Source: Leucobacter sp. CX169 (lineage in GTDB: Bacteria > Actinomycetota > Actinomycetes > Actinomycetales > Microbacteriaceae). From it: a stretch of 64,000 bases of DNA. Shown here one piece after another: positions 35,713 to 47,024 of the stretch; the stretch's first letter is position 1; the number at the start of each line of letters is the position of its first letter. Location of the stretch: contig NZ_CP071051.1 of assembly GCF_017161405.1 (NCBI RefSeq), positions 310,001 through 374,000 on the forward strand, written 5' to 3'. The position numbers were made by a program, and so were the translations under genes. The notes under the pieces are model-generated. The model saw only the letters and a program-made list of their open reading frames with translations, searched no databases and was not told the origin of the DNA.

Positions 35713-36002
35713 AGGATGAGGCGATGCGGAAATCTAGCGACCTTCGATGGGTGCCTCTCTGCGGCTGCTTCGGAGTAGGTCACTCGATCGAAGCCGCGAG
35801 TACAGATTCGTTTGGCCCCGAATCGGCGGCCGGGAGGAAGGCGAGTCGGCTGTACTCGCTTTCGGAAAGTGCCCAGAAATTAGGGTGAGGCGATCCGGCG
35901 TAGAACCCCGGCCTTCATTCCGGGGACTGTTGGAAGAACTAGCCTCGGCAGCAACGAGGCAGATCTTCTCCGGAACATGCGGCGCCCTACGCGCGTGACA
36001 AG

Positions 36003-37238
36003 ATGTCTCCTGTGCGATCCATCACCCAGGCGAAGAAGCTCAGCGGCGTCCGATACGACGTGCGCGGCCCCATTCTCGAAGAGGCCGAGCGGCTCGAGCG
36101 CGAGGGCCATCAGATCCTCAAGCTCAACATCGGCAACCCGGCGCCCTTCGGGTTCGAGGCGCCGCCCGAGATCCTCGCGGAGATCACGCGAGCGCTCCCG
36201 TTCGCGCAGGGGTACAGCGACTCCCGGGGGATCCTGCCGGCCCGCGAAGCCGTCGCAAATTACTACGACCAGCTGGGCGTGAAGGATGTCGGCCCCGAGC
36301 ACGTGCTCGTCGGGAACGGCGTGAGCGAGCTGATCTCGCTCGTGCTGCAGGCGCTCGTCGACGTCGACGACGAGATCCTCGTGCCGTCGCCCGACTACCC
36401 GCTGTGGACCGCCCAGGTCACGCTCTCGGGCGGCCGGCCCGTGCACTATCCCTGCGTCGAGGCGAACGGGTGGATGCCCGATCTCGAGGCGATCGAGGCG
36501 CTCGTCACCCCGCGCACCAAGGGCATCGTGCTCATCAACCCCAACAACCCGACCGGGGCGGTGTATTCGGCCGAACTGGTCAAGGGGTTCGCGGCCCTCG
36601 CCGAGCGGCACGGCCTCGTGCTCATGGCCGACGAGATCTATGAGCGCATCTTGTACGACGGGGCCGTCCACGAGCATGCGGCGCTGCACGTGTCCGAGAC
36701 GCTCTGCCTTACCTTCAGCGGGCTCTCGAAGGCGCAGCGTGTCGCGGGGTTCCGCTCGGGCTGGGTGGTGACCTCGGGTAACCGCGCGATGGCGAAGGAC
36801 TTCCTCGAGGGCCTGACGCTGCTCGCCAACATGCGCATGTGTGCCAACGTGCCGGCCCAGTACGCGATCCCGGTCGCCCTCGCTGCCGAGCACAACTGGT
36901 CGGGCATCTCCGAGCTGTGCGGGCCGGGCGGCCGGCTGCGCGAGCAGCGCGACGTCGCCCACCGCCTGCTCACCGAGATCCCTGGGGTCAGCTGTGAGCT
37001 ACCGGGTGGCGCGATGTACCTCTTCCCCAGGCTCGACCCCGAGCAATACCTGATCGCCGACGACCAAGCGTTCGTGATCGACCTGCTGCGGGCGACGCGC
37101 GTGCTCGTCACGAACGGGCGCGGGTTCAACCTGGCGACCCCGGATCACCTGCGGTTTGTGACACTGCCGACGACCGGGGTGCTGACCGAGGCGATCGGGC
37201 GCATCGCCGAGTACCTCGAGGCGGTGCGGGTCCGGTAG
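36003..37238 (+). CDS. alaA: PLP-dependent aminotransferase, alanine transaminase type
   Basis: Fold-type I class I/II aminotransferase, 411 residues, closest in style to AlaA, making alanine from pyruvate and glutamate. Starts with the AlaA-like KLSGVRYDVRGPILEEAERLE and LKLNIGNPAPFGF. PLP-site residues: NPNNPTGAVY, MADEIYERI (cofactor Asp and Tyr) and the Schiff-base Lys in FSGLSKAQRVAGFRSGW, with the phosphate-binding Arg nearby. C-terminal FPRLDP and RFVTLP fit. GTG at 36012 is an alternative start; neither has a strong ribosome-binding site. Confidence 0.9.
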   Translation: MSPVRSITQAKKLSGVRYDVRGPILEEAERLEREGHQILKLNIGNPAPFGFEAPPEILAEITRALPFAQGYSDSRGILPAREAVANYYDQLGVKDVGPEHVLVGNGVSELISLVLQALVDVDDEILVPSPDYPLWTAQVTLSGGRPVHYPCVEANGWMPDLEAIEALVTPRTKGIVLINPNNPTGAVYSAELVKGFAALAERHGLVLMADEIYERILYDGAVHEHAALHVSETLCLTFSGLSKAQRVAGFRSGWVVTSGNRAMAKDFLEGLTLLANMRMCANVPAQYAIPVALAAEHNWSGISELCGPGGRLREQRDVAHRLLTEIPGVSCELPGGAMYLFPRLDPEQYLIADDQAFVIDLLRATRVLVTNGRGFNLATPDHLRFVTLPTTGVLTEAIGRIAEYLEAVRVR

Positions 37239-37660
37239 CGCCTCGGGTTCGCCCGCACCAGCAGGGGGACATGTCCACTCCACGTAGTACTCGCCGAGAC
37301 TTCTGGCTGGGTGGAGCGGCGGCCGTTCGTAGCGACGGGCACGATGACGACGACGTGCCATCCGCTGACGCTTCCGAGCATGCTAGTCTCCCTGGTTCTC
37401 CGAGTATCGCCAGCATGGACAGGTCTGCGAAACAGCCGCCCGCTACGCCCACCCGACCACAACTCGCGGAGTTCTGCTGCGGAGCGGGCGCTTCAGCGGG
37501 TAGGGCCAGGGGAGTGCAGGTAAATCATTCCGGAAATGAGAATCATGTCGGACCATTTCGGGCGAATTCGTCCTGAATGTTTGTCGTTTCCGTAATGTTT
37601 AACGGGGCCGGGCCGCCGGCGCAGGCCGCCGGCGCGGGCCGGCGCAGGGCGCCGCCGCGC
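37239..37660. other. Gene-free gap of about 420 bp
   Basis: Short frames exist on both strands but none has gene-like composition. A GC-rich segment with repeated GCCGCCGGCGC-type words at 37611-37655 can fold and may end the minus-strand ROK transcript. A short palindrome TCATTCCGGAAATGA (37525-37539) followed by GAATCAT looks like a possible operator with no gene to match. This may be a degenerate region. Confidence 0.4.
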
Positions 37661-38848
37661 CTACGCCCCAAGCTCGGCCGAAATACGCGCCGGGGAGAGC
37701 GCGGCGTCGATCGCGAGCCGTGCAGCGCCGAGAATGGCCGAGTCGCCCGCCGCACGCGACGGCGCGATGGTCAGGTGCTCGGTCGAGAGCGGGATTGAGC
37801 GCGCGTAGACGACCTCGCGCACGCCTGCCAGCAGGTGCTCCGCCGCCTGCGCCATGGTGCCGCCGATCACGATCGTCGACGGGTTCATCAGGCTGACGCA
37901 CACGGTGAGCACCTCGCCGAGGTCGCGGCCTGCCTGCCGGATCGCCTGGATGGCGCGCACGTCGCCGGCCTTGGCGAGCGCGACGACCTCGATCGGCCGC
38001 TCGAGCAACGCGTCCGGCGTGCTGAGCGCGTGCGCGAGCGCGCGGCCCGAGGCGACGGCCTCGAGGCAGCCGCGGTTGCCGCAGGCGCAGGGGGTGTCGC
38101 TCGCACGGGTGAGGGCAACGTGGCCGATGTCGCCCGCCGCCCCCTGCGCACCCCGGCGCAGGGTGCCGCCGGAGATGATGCCGGCGCCGATGCCGCTCGC
38201 GACCTTCACGAAGATGAGGTCGGTGACGTCCGGCCACGACGACGTCTGCTCGCCGAGCGCCATGATGTTCACGTCGTTGTCGACGAGAACGGGTACGCCG
38301 AACTCGGCGCCGAGGGCGCCGGGGATGTCGAAGCGGTCCCAGCCCGGCATGATGGGCGGGTTGATGGGGCGCCCCGTCGAAAACTCGACCGGGCCGGGCA
38401 CGCCGATGCCGATGCCCGCAATTTGGGAGGCGCTGAACGAGGTCTGGCCCAGCAGGGCCCGAGTGCTCGAGATGATCCACTCGATCGCCGGAGCTGGCCC
38501 GTCCGCGATGTCGCGCGGCGCCGAAATGTCGGCCAGAAGATTGCCTTCGAGATCGGTGAGGGCGATGCGCCCGTGGATCGCGCCGAAGTCGACCGCCACG
38601 ATAATCCGGGCGCGCGGCTGGAACGCGACCTGCGAGGAGGGCCGCCCGCCGGTGGACACTGCGTCTTCGACCGGCGCGATGAGCCCGAGCTCGAGGAGTT
38701 GATCGATGCGCTGCGAAACGGTGGGGCGTGAGAGGCCGGTGATCGCGGCGAGCTTGGCCCGGGTGCGCGGCTGCCCATCGCGGAGCAGCTGGAAGAGACC
38801 TCCCGCGGTGGAGAGGTTCTGCTCGCTTGATGAGGGAGGAGACGTCAC
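37661..38848 (-). CDS. ROK-family transcriptional regulator
   Basis: Likely sugar-responsive repressor of the divergent operon. 395 residues: winged HTH (LLRDGQPRTRAKLAAITGLSRPTVSQRIDQLLELGLI, about 20-60), then the ROK actin-like sugar-binding fold with VAVDFGAIHGRIALTD, GIGIGVPGPVEF, VLVDNDVN and the zinc-site HVALTRASDTPCACGNRGCLEA (Cys-x-Cys-x4-Cys). Shares a 95-bp divergent region with the dehydrogenase gene; effector sugar unknown. Confidence 0.94.
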   Translation of the reverse strand: MTSPPSSSEQNLSTAGGLFQLLRDGQPRTRAKLAAITGLSRPTVSQRIDQLLELGLIAPVEDAVSTGGRPSSQVAFQPRARIIVAVDFGAIHGRIALTDLEGNLLADISAPRDIADGPAPAIEWIISSTRALLGQTSFSASQIAGIGIGVPGPVEFSTGRPINPPIMPGWDRFDIPGALGAEFGVPVLVDNDVNIMALGEQTSSWPDVTDLIFVKVASGIGAGIISGGTLRRGAQGAAGDIGHVALTRASDTPCACGNRGCLEAVASGRALAHALSTPDALLERPIEVVALAKAGDVRAIQAIRQAGRDLGEVLTVCVSLMNPSTIVIGGTMAQAAEHLLAGVREVVYARSIPLSTEHLTIAPSRAAGDSAILGAARLAIDAALSPARISAELGA

Positions 38849-38868
38849 GCTTCGAGTAAACCACAGTG

Positions 38869-38898
38869 CATAAGTTGGTAACAGTTCGATTACTTATG
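38869..38898. promoter_or_regulatory. Probable ROK operator in the divergent promoter
   Basis: Inverted repeat CATAAGT (38869-38875) / ACTTATG (38892-38898), exact 7-bp arms with a 16-bp spacer. It sits between the divergent ROK gene and the sugar operon. AT-rich arms with this spacing are usual for NagC/XylR-type regulators. Confidence 0.6.
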
Positions 38899-38943
38899 AA
38901 AAGAACTTGGCAAAAGATGCGCGTGTTCATTCATGATGGTCGC

Positions 38944-40040
38944 ATGGTGTTCGAGTCAATGCTGCCTCACCCCGCCCCGCGCATCGGAATGCTCGGCGGC
39001 GGCTTCATGGCGCGCACGCACAGTCACGCAGCCCGGGTCGCGGGGGCGAGGCTTGAGGTGCTCGCGACCTCCCGCCTCGAGAGCGCCGAGCGCACCGTTG
39101 CTGATCTGGGGTACGCGCGAGCCGCCACCGCTGAAGAGCTCATCGCCGAAGCCCTGCCGGTCGTGCACGTCTGCACGCCGAACGGCAGCCACGTCGACTA
39201 CGCCCGTGCGGCGCTCCGCGCCGGGTCCCACGTCATCTGCGAGAAGCCGCTCGCCACGAACGCCGCCGACGCGCGGGCGCTGGCCGACGAAGCCACCAGC
39301 CTCGGGCGCCCGGGTGCCGTGCCCTTCGTCTATCGCTACCACCCGATGGTGCAAGAGATGCGCGCGCGGCTGGCGAGTGGCGAGTCCGGCGCCCTGCTCA
39401 CTGTGTCCGGGCAGTACCTGCAGGACTGGCTGCTCGCCCCGGGCGACGACAACTGGCGCGTCGCTACCTCGGCGGGTGGCCCCTCGCGGGCCTTCGCAGA
39501 CATCGGATCACACCTGGTCGACCTGATCGAGTTCGTGACGGGGGACCGCATTGCGCGCCTCGTCGCCGCGACCCGCACGGTCCACGCCGAGCGCGGTGGC
39601 CGCGCGGTCGAGACTGAGGACGCGGTCGCGCTGACGGTCGAGCTGTCCTCCGGATCAATCGGCTCGATGCTCGTCTCGCAGGTCGCGCCCGGGCGCAAGA
39701 ACGGCTTGGTCCTCGAGATCGCTGGGTCGGCGGAGAGCCTGCGTTTTGAGCAGGAAGACCCCGAGCGGCTCTGGGTAGGCAAGCGTGAGCACTCCCTGCT
39801 GCTGCGCCGCGACCCGGACGTGCAGACGGGCGAGGCGGCACGCCTCAGCACGCTCCCCGCCGGCCACCCGCAGGGGTACCAAGACGCCTTCAACTCCTTC
39901 GTCGCCGACGCCTACGCGGTCGCCGCGGGCGAGACGCGGGAGGGCCTGCCCACCTTCGCAGACGGCCTGCGCGCCGCGGTGATCACCGACGCGGTGCTCG
40001 AGTCTGCCCGCACCCAGGCCTGGGTCGAGGTGAGTGCAGC

Positions 40041-40044
<4 letters not shown>
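38944..40044 (+). CDS. Gfo/Idh/MocA-family dehydrogenase
   Basis: NAD(P)-dependent sugar or polyol dehydrogenase, about 366 residues. Rossmann start RIGMLGGGFMARTHSHAARV with GGGFMA as the nucleotide loop, then HVCTPNGSHVDYARAALRAG and the family's central CEKPLATNAADARAL containing the catalytic-region Lys. The second domain has FADIGSHLVDLIEFVTGD, with the Asp/His pair used in catalysis. ATG at 38944 is preferred because upstream residues in the frame lack homology; no strong ribosome-binding site is seen. First gene of the operon; overlaps the ATPase start. Confidence 0.88.
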
Positions 40045-41563
<1,519 letters not shown>

Positions 41564-41567
<4 letters not shown>

Positions 41568-42610
41568 GCGCCCTCACGCGCCGCCTCCGCGGCCTCGACA
41601 CGACCGTGATTGTCTACCTCGCGCTGATTGCCGTGCTCGTGCTGAGCGCCATCCTCGTGGCGACCGCCGGGCGCAACCTCTTCAGCCCCGGCAGCATCCG
41701 CGACATCCTGACCGGCATGAGCGTGCTCGGCCTCGTCGCGATCGGCCAGACGCTCGTCATCCTGGGCGGATCCCTCGACCTCTCGGTGCCCTACGTCGTG
41801 AGCCTCACGAGCCTGCTCGCGGCCCAAACCATGAACGGCCAGGCAGGCATGATCGTGCCGGCGGTACTGCTCGCGCTCGGCGTCGCCGCCCTCATCGGTC
41901 TCGCCAACGGCCTCATCGTCACCGTGCTCAAGGTGCACGGCTTCATCGCGACGCTCGGGGTCGGGCTGCTGCTCAAGGGGTACCTCGACACCCAGTACAA
42001 GGGCACGGCAGGATCCGTGCCGCGGGAGTTCCAGCTGTTCGGGGCGACCGGGATCGGGCCCGTGCCCGTCTCGACCATCGTCATGCTCGCGCTCGCCGCC
42101 GCGGTGGCCTTCCTGCTCGCCCGCAGCAAGTTCGGACACCACCTGTTCGCGGTGGGCGGCGGGCCCGAGGTCGCGCGGCTCTCGGGCGTGCGCACACAGC
42201 CCCCGCTGATCTGGGCGCACGTGCTCTGCTCGGTGTTCGCCGGCATCGCCGGGCTGCTGCTCGCGAGTCGGCTCGGTGTCGGCAGCCCGACGGTGGGCAC
42301 CCAGGGCGGGTACGACCTGCTCTCGATCGCCGCGGTCGTGCTGGGCGGCACCTTGCTTGCCGGCGGGCGCGGTTCGATCTGGGGCACGATCGGCGGCGTC
42401 GCCATCTTCGCCGTGCTCGACAACCTGATGAGCGTGCTGCAGGTGAACCCCTTCCTCAAGGACGTCGTGCGCGGGGCCGTCATCGTGATTGCCGTGGCGA
42501 TCTACTCGCGCCGCCGACTGGTCGCCCGGCGCGAACGATTTACGAGCGCGGGGACGGATGTGCAGGGCGGCTCCCCGGTACCCGCTGCTGCTGAAGGGAC
42601 GGCGTCATGA
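41564..42610 (+). CDS. Sugar ABC importer permease 1
   Basis: BPD_transp_2 permease, 348 residues, about ten helices. Markers: AIGQTLVILGGSLDLSV, the FIATLGVGLLLKGYL segment, the ATPase-contact region HHLFAVGGGPEVARLSGV and LLSIAAVVLGGTLLAGGRGS. Start overlaps the ATPase stop (ATGA), so it depends on the same transcript as the broken gene. Confidence 0.92.
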
Positions 42611-43746
42611 GCACCCCGCTGGCTGTGCAGGATCGCGGCGCCGGATTCGGCGAGCGCGCCGGGGCGCTCGTGCGGGCCGTGGTGAGCCCCCGCGGCGCGG
42701 TGTACCTCTTGCTCGTCGTGATCCTGATCGCGATTACGGCGCTGAACCCCTCGTTCGCGGAGCCGGGGCAGCTGATGCGCTACATCCAGCGCGTCGCGCC
42801 GATCGCGATCGTGGCGATCGGGCAGTACTTCGTCATCGTAAGCGGCGAGTTCGACCTGTCGATGGGCTCGCTCGTGACCACTCAGGTAGTGCTCGCAGGC
42901 ACGTTGATTGGGCAGGACGAGAGCAAGATCCTCCCCGTCATGATCTTCCTGACGGTGCTGGGCATCGCGGTCGGGGCCGTCAACGGGCTCGTCACGACGC
43001 TGCTGAAGGTGCCCTCGTTCATCGTCACGCTCGGCATGATGCTCGCGCTCTACGGCGGCGTGATGTGGTGGACAGGTGGCGCGGCCACCGGCAACCCGGC
43101 CGACTCGTTCCGTCAGATCGGCCGCGGCGGCATCACCGATCTGCCGATCATTGGCCTGCTTCCCTGGGCGGTCGTCGTCCTGGTCGTCGTCGTGGCGATC
43201 GCCGTGTGGCTTTCGAAGCGGCCCTACGGTCGGGTGCTCGTCGCGATTGGTGACAACCCCGCGGCCGGCGCCTTCGCCGGAGCGTCCGTGTGGCGCACCA
43301 AGACGCTCGCGTTCGTCATCTCGTCACTCTCGGCGACCATTGCGGGCGTGCTGCTCGTCGGCTATGCCGGTGTGCATCCCTCGGTCGGCAAGGGCTACGA
43401 GTTCATCGCGATCACCGCGGTCGTGCTCGGCGGGGTCGTGCTGGGCGGCGGGCGAGGAAGCGTGTGGGGTGCGCTCGCCGGGGCCTTCGCGCTCGAGTCC
43501 CTCTTCACCCTGCTGAACTTCGCCTCGGTGCCGTCGACTCTGCGCGACGCCATCCAAGGCGCCATCATTATCGCGGCCGTCGCCTACTCGGGTGTGGCGT
43601 TCGGTTCGCGTAAGCGTCGGCGTGCCGATCCCGGCACGTCGCAACCGAAAAACGATCCGTCCGGCGACGCCGGGCGGGCAGCGGCGGGGAGCACCCCGTC
43701 ATCCGATTCCGCGGGCAGCGACGCTGCGCGGGAGCAACACAAGTAA
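42607..43746 (+). CDS. Sugar ABC importer permease 2
   Basis: Second BPD_transp_2 permease, 379 residues. AIGQYFVIVSGEFDLSMGSLV parallels the same segment in permease 1; further FIVTLGMMLALYGGVM, VLVAIGDNPAAGAFAGASV and FIAITAVVLGGVVLGGGRGS. It has a polar, Pro/Ser/Gly-rich C-terminal tail of about 45 residues not usual in the family. Overlaps permease 1 by four bases. Confidence 0.92.
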   Translation: MSTPLAVQDRGAGFGERAGALVRAVVSPRGAVYLLLVVILIAITALNPSFAEPGQLMRYIQRVAPIAIVAIGQYFVIVSGEFDLSMGSLVTTQVVLAGTLIGQDESKILPVMIFLTVLGIAVGAVNGLVTTLLKVPSFIVTLGMMLALYGGVMWWTGGAATGNPADSFRQIGRGGITDLPIIGLLPWAVVVLVVVVAIAVWLSKRPYGRVLVAIGDNPAAGAFAGASVWRTKTLAFVISSLSATIAGVLLVGYAGVHPSVGKGYEFIAITAVVLGGVVLGGGRGSVWGALAGAFALESLFTLLNFASVPSTLRDAIQGAIIIAAVAYSGVAFGSRKRRRADPGTSQPKNDPSGDAGRAAAGSTPSSDSAGSDAAREQHK

Positions 43747-43761
43747 AGGGAGTGAACGATC

Positions 43762-44967
43762 ATGAAACGATCGCTAAGCACCGCGGCGAGTCTCGTCTGC
43801 GCCGCATCGCTGATCCTGCTGGCGGGGTGCACGACTGATCCGTCGGTCGAGGCACCGGATGGTTCGGCTGAGGAGGCTGCGCCGACGGAGGAGTGGTTCG
43901 ACCAGGAGCTGTTCGACAAGCAGTTCGCCGAGCGCTCCGTCGTGCCCGAGGGCCCGGAGGAGCAGCCGTACCTGCAGACCATCAACGCGGAGATGGTCGA
44001 CACGGCGGAGTTCGCGTCGGAGGGGCCGAAGAAGGTCTGCTTCGCAAACGCGTCAATCTCAAACCCGTGGCGCCAGACCGGCTGGATCACCATGAACGAG
44101 CAGCTGAAGGTGCTGCAGGAGTCGGGCGCTATCTCGGAGATGGAAACGCGCGACGCGAAGGACAGCGATGACACGCAGATTGCGGACATCGACTACTTCA
44201 TCGCCGAGGGCGAGTGCGACAGCTTCGTCATCTCGCCGAACTCGACCGCCGCCCTCACCCCCGCGGTCGAGCGGGCGTGCGCGACGGGCAAGCCCGTGGT
44301 CGTCTTCGACCGCGGCGTGCAGACGGATTGCGCGGTCACGTTCATTCACCCGATTGGCGGCTTCGCGTGGGGCATCGACTCGGCTGAGTTCCTTATCGAC
44401 AACCTCAAGGAAGGCGACAAGGTGGTCGCGCTCCGGATCCTGCCGGGCGTTGACGTGCTCGAGCAGCGCTGGGCCGGCGCGGACAAGCTGCTGTCGGAAG
44501 CCGGCATCGAGACGGCCGACTACTTCACCGGCGCAGACCCGGCCGAGATCAAGAAGATCATCTCGGACGAGCTCGCCAAGGGCGACGTGCAGGGCATCTG
44601 GATGGACGCTGGCGACGGCGCCGTCGCCGCGATCGAGGCCTTCGAGGACGCCGGCAAGCCCTACCCCGTCATGACGGGCGAGGACGAGCTGAGCTTCCTG
44701 CGCAAGTGGAAGGACACGGGGCTCACCGGCCTCGCCCCCGTCTACTCGAACTTCCAGTGGCGCACGCCGCTGCTGGCCCTCGAGAAGATCTTCAAGGGCG
44801 AAGAGGTGCCGAGTGAGTGGGTACTGCCGCAGAGCCCGATCACGGCTGAGGAACTCGACGACTACCTCGCGCGGAACGACGGCATGCCCGACGGTCACTA
44901 CGCGAAGTTCGGCGGCGAGGACCTGCCGGGCTACCCGACCATCTGGCAGGATCGGGTCATGCCCTAG
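43762..44967 (+). CDS. Sugar ABC importer substrate-binding lipoprotein
   Basis: Periplasmic-binding-protein type I lipoprotein, 401 residues. Signal ends in ILLAGC (Cys23), followed by an acidic linker. Ligand-binding landmarks: KVCFANASISNPWRQTGWITMNEQ, a DIDYFIAEGECDSFVISPNS hinge segment, KPVVVFDRGVQ and GIWMDAGDGAVAAIEA. Good AAAGGGAG ribosome-binding site. The specific sugar cannot be told; companion isomerases favour a rare hexose, pentose or inositol-like compound. Confidence 0.92.
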   Translation: MKRSLSTAASLVCAASLILLAGCTTDPSVEAPDGSAEEAAPTEEWFDQELFDKQFAERSVVPEGPEEQPYLQTINAEMVDTAEFASEGPKKVCFANASISNPWRQTGWITMNEQLKVLQESGAISEMETRDAKDSDDTQIADIDYFIAEGECDSFVISPNSTAALTPAVERACATGKPVVVFDRGVQTDCAVTFIHPIGGFAWGIDSAEFLIDNLKEGDKVVALRILPGVDVLEQRWAGADKLLSEAGIETADYFTGADPAEIKKIISDELAKGDVQGIWMDAGDGAVAAIEAFEDAGKPYPVMTGEDELSFLRKWKDTGLTGLAPVYSNFQWRTPLLALEKIFKGEEVPSEWVLPQSPITAEELDDYLARNDGMPDGHYAKFGGEDLPGYPTIWQDRVMP

Positions 44968-45005
44968 TTTCACCCGCTCGTGACGGCCTCTCGTCCGGGC
45001 AATCG

Positions 45006-45044
45006 GGTGCGAGGGGAACCAGCACGACTGGTTCCCCTCGCACC
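45006..45044 (+). terminator. Perfect 17-bp hairpin within the sugar operon
   Basis: GGTGCGAGGGGAACCAG (45006-45022) / CTGGTTCCCCTCGCACC (45028-45044), loop CACGA; no T-run. Lies between the binding protein stop and the next start (45067). Likely protects the upstream message or attenuates downstream expression. Confidence 0.75.
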
Positions 45045-45066
45045 ATCTGTGCAGGAGGGAGTCGCG

Positions 45067-45963
45067 ATGCAGCGACAACTGGGAGTGAACACCTGGGTCT
45101 GGGTGTCGCCGCTTCGCGACGTCGACCTCGCGCGAATTGCGCGGCAGGCGCAGGGCATCGGGTACGAATTGCTCGAGCTGCCGGTCGAGTCGCCCGGCGA
45201 CTGGGACCCGGCACGGGCGGCCGAGACCCTCGGCGAACTCGGCATGGGGGCGCGCGTCGTCGGAGCGATGGGCCCCGGCCGCGACCTGATCGATGACGCC
45301 CATCGGGCGGCGACGCAGGACTACCTTCGGCGCTGCGTGGATGTCGCGGTGCGCGTGGGGTCATCCACGGTCGCCGGCCCGTTTACCGCCGCGACCGGTC
45401 GCACCTGGCGCATGAGCGCGGCTGAGCGGGGGGCCACGATCGCGACGCTCCGCGGCGCGCTCCGTCCGGTCGCTGACTACGCGGCCGAGCGCGGGGTCAG
45501 CCTCGCGATTGAGCCGCTGAACCGCTACGAGACCAGCCTCATCAACACCGTCGATCAGGCGCTTGATGCGCTCGACCCGCTGCTCGGGGCCGGGGTCAGC
45601 CTCGCCCTCGACAGCTACCATCTCAACATCGAGGAGCGCTCGCCCGCCGCCGCCATTCGCGCGGCTGGCGCGCACCTGCAGGTCTTCCAGGTCTGCGGTA
45701 ACGATCGCGGGCCCGCCGGGCCCGACCACACCGATTGGGCCGCGACCCTCGACGCGCTCGACGAGGTCGGCTACGCCGGCCCCCTGACGCTCGAGAGCTT
45801 CACCGGCGACAACGACACGATCGCCACCGCGGCCTCGATTTGGCGCCCGCTCGCGGACAGCCAGGATGAACTTGCCCGCATCACCTACGACTTCTTTACC
45901 GATCTGCACCGACGCCGATCTGAACCGAACGAACGCGAAACGACTCTGGAGCCGCAGCCATGA
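45067..45963 (+). CDS. TIM-barrel sugar epimerase/isomerase (D-psicose/tagatose 3-epimerase-like)
   Basis: Xylose-isomerase-like TIM-barrel (AP_endonuc_2), 298 residues. Metal-site pattern: Glu in SLAIEPLNRYETS, Asp/His in LALDSYHLNIEE, then His/Glu toward GPLTLESFTGDND. N-terminal LGVNTWVWVSP and YELLELPVESPGDWD fit D-tagatose 3-epimerase types. GGAGGGA precedes the ATG. Works with the importer and the dehydrogenase, interconverting keto-sugars. Confidence 0.88.
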   Translation: MQRQLGVNTWVWVSPLRDVDLARIARQAQGIGYELLELPVESPGDWDPARAAETLGELGMGARVVGAMGPGRDLIDDAHRAATQDYLRRCVDVAVRVGSSTVAGPFTAATGRTWRMSAAERGATIATLRGALRPVADYAAERGVSLAIEPLNRYETSLINTVDQALDALDPLLGAGVSLALDSYHLNIEERSPAAAIRAAGAHLQVFQVCGNDRGPAGPDHTDWAATLDALDEVGYAGPLTLESFTGDNDTIATAASIWRPLADSQDELARITYDFFTDLHRRRSEPNERETTLEPQP

Positions 45964-47003
45964 CCGACCCCACCTCGTCACACCCGGTCACGCTGTTCAC
46001 CGGCCAGTGGGCCGACCTCCCGTTCGAGGAGGTCGCGCGCCTCGCCGCCGAATGGGGATACGACGGGCTCGAGATCGCCTGCTCGGGCGATCATCTCGAC
46101 CTCAAGCGCGCTGATGAGGACGACGCCTACCTGCGCTCGCGGCTTGAGATTCTCGACCGACACGGCCTCGGCGTCTGGGCCATCTCGAACCACCTCGCCG
46201 GCCAGGCCGTGTGCGACGACCCGATCGACTTCCGCCACGAGGCGATCGTGCGTCCCTACGTCTGGGGCAACGGCGAGGCCGAGGGCGTGCGCCAGCGGGC
46301 GGCCGCGGACATGCAGCGCGCGGCCCGGGTCGCCCGCAAGCTGGGCGTCGACACGGTCGTCGGCTTCACCGGCTCGAAGATCTGGCCGTACGTCGCTATG
46401 TTCCCACCCGTGCCCGCTTCGGTGATCGATGCCGGCTACGAGGACTTCGCGACGCGCTGGAACCCGATCCTGGACGTGTTTGACGCTGAGGGCGTGCGCT
46501 TTGCCCACGAGGTGCACCCGTCTGAGATCGCCTACGACTACTGGACGACGGTGAAGACGCTTGAGGCGATCGATCACCGGCCCGCGTTTGGGCTGAACTG
46601 GGACCCGAGCCACCTGCTCTGGCAGGGCGTCGACCCCATTGGCTTCATCACCGATTTCGCTGACCGCATTTATCATGTGGACTGCAAGGACACCCGGCTG
46701 CGGCCGCCGACGGGGCGCAGCGGGATCCTGGGGTCTCACCTGCCCTGGGGCGACCCGCGGCGCGGCTGGGACTTCGTATCGACCGGGCACGGCGACATGC
46801 ACTGGGAAGACGCGTTCCGTGCGCTCGGCTCGATTGGCTACGGCGGCCCCATCTCGATCGAGTGGGAGGACGCGGGCATGGACCGCCTGCACGGCGCCGC
46901 CGAAGCAGTGGGCAGGATCCGCTCGCTGCTCTGGAAGCGTCCGACCGTGTCGTTCGACGCCGCGTTCTCGAACCAGTCCTCGCCGGAGGGCGAGGCGGCG
47001 TAG
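45960..47003 (+). CDS. TIM-barrel sugar-phosphate isomerase/epimerase (IolE/YcjR-like)
   Basis: 347 residues; second xylose-isomerase-like barrel of the operon. Markers: WGYDGLEIACSGDHLDL, WAISNHLAGQAVCDDPID, FAHEVHPSEIAYDYWTT, GLNWDPSHLLWQGVDP (metal-ligand Asp/His) and HVDCKDTRLRPPTG, PISIEWEDAGMDRLHG. This subgroup is longer than the other isomerase and usually accompanies Gfo/Idh/MocA dehydrogenases. Overlaps the preceding stop by four bases. Substrate not known. Confidence 0.88.
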   Translation: MTDPTSSHPVTLFTGQWADLPFEEVARLAAEWGYDGLEIACSGDHLDLKRADEDDAYLRSRLEILDRHGLGVWAISNHLAGQAVCDDPIDFRHEAIVRPYVWGNGEAEGVRQRAAADMQRAARVARKLGVDTVVGFTGSKIWPYVAMFPPVPASVIDAGYEDFATRWNPILDVFDAEGVRFAHEVHPSEIAYDYWTTVKTLEAIDHRPAFGLNWDPSHLLWQGVDPIGFITDFADRIYHVDCKDTRLRPPTGRSGILGSHLPWGDPRRGWDFVSTGHGDMHWEDAFRALGSIGYGGPISIEWEDAGMDRLHGAAEAVGRIRSLLWKRPTVSFDAAFSNQSSPEGEAA

Positions 47004-47024
47004 TCGAGTGCGGCCCGTTCGGCG

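Noticed and set aside
35262-35783. Minus-strand 173-residue frame across the TM2-Ltp tail and the following gap
   Set aside because: Half of it is shadow of the Ltp repeats and it reads through the terminator hairpin; no start signal.
37525-37545. Zur or Fur box in the gap before the ROK gene
   Set aside because: TCATTCCGGAAATGAGAATCAT is only loosely similar to metal-regulator boxes, and no metal-related gene follows on either strand.
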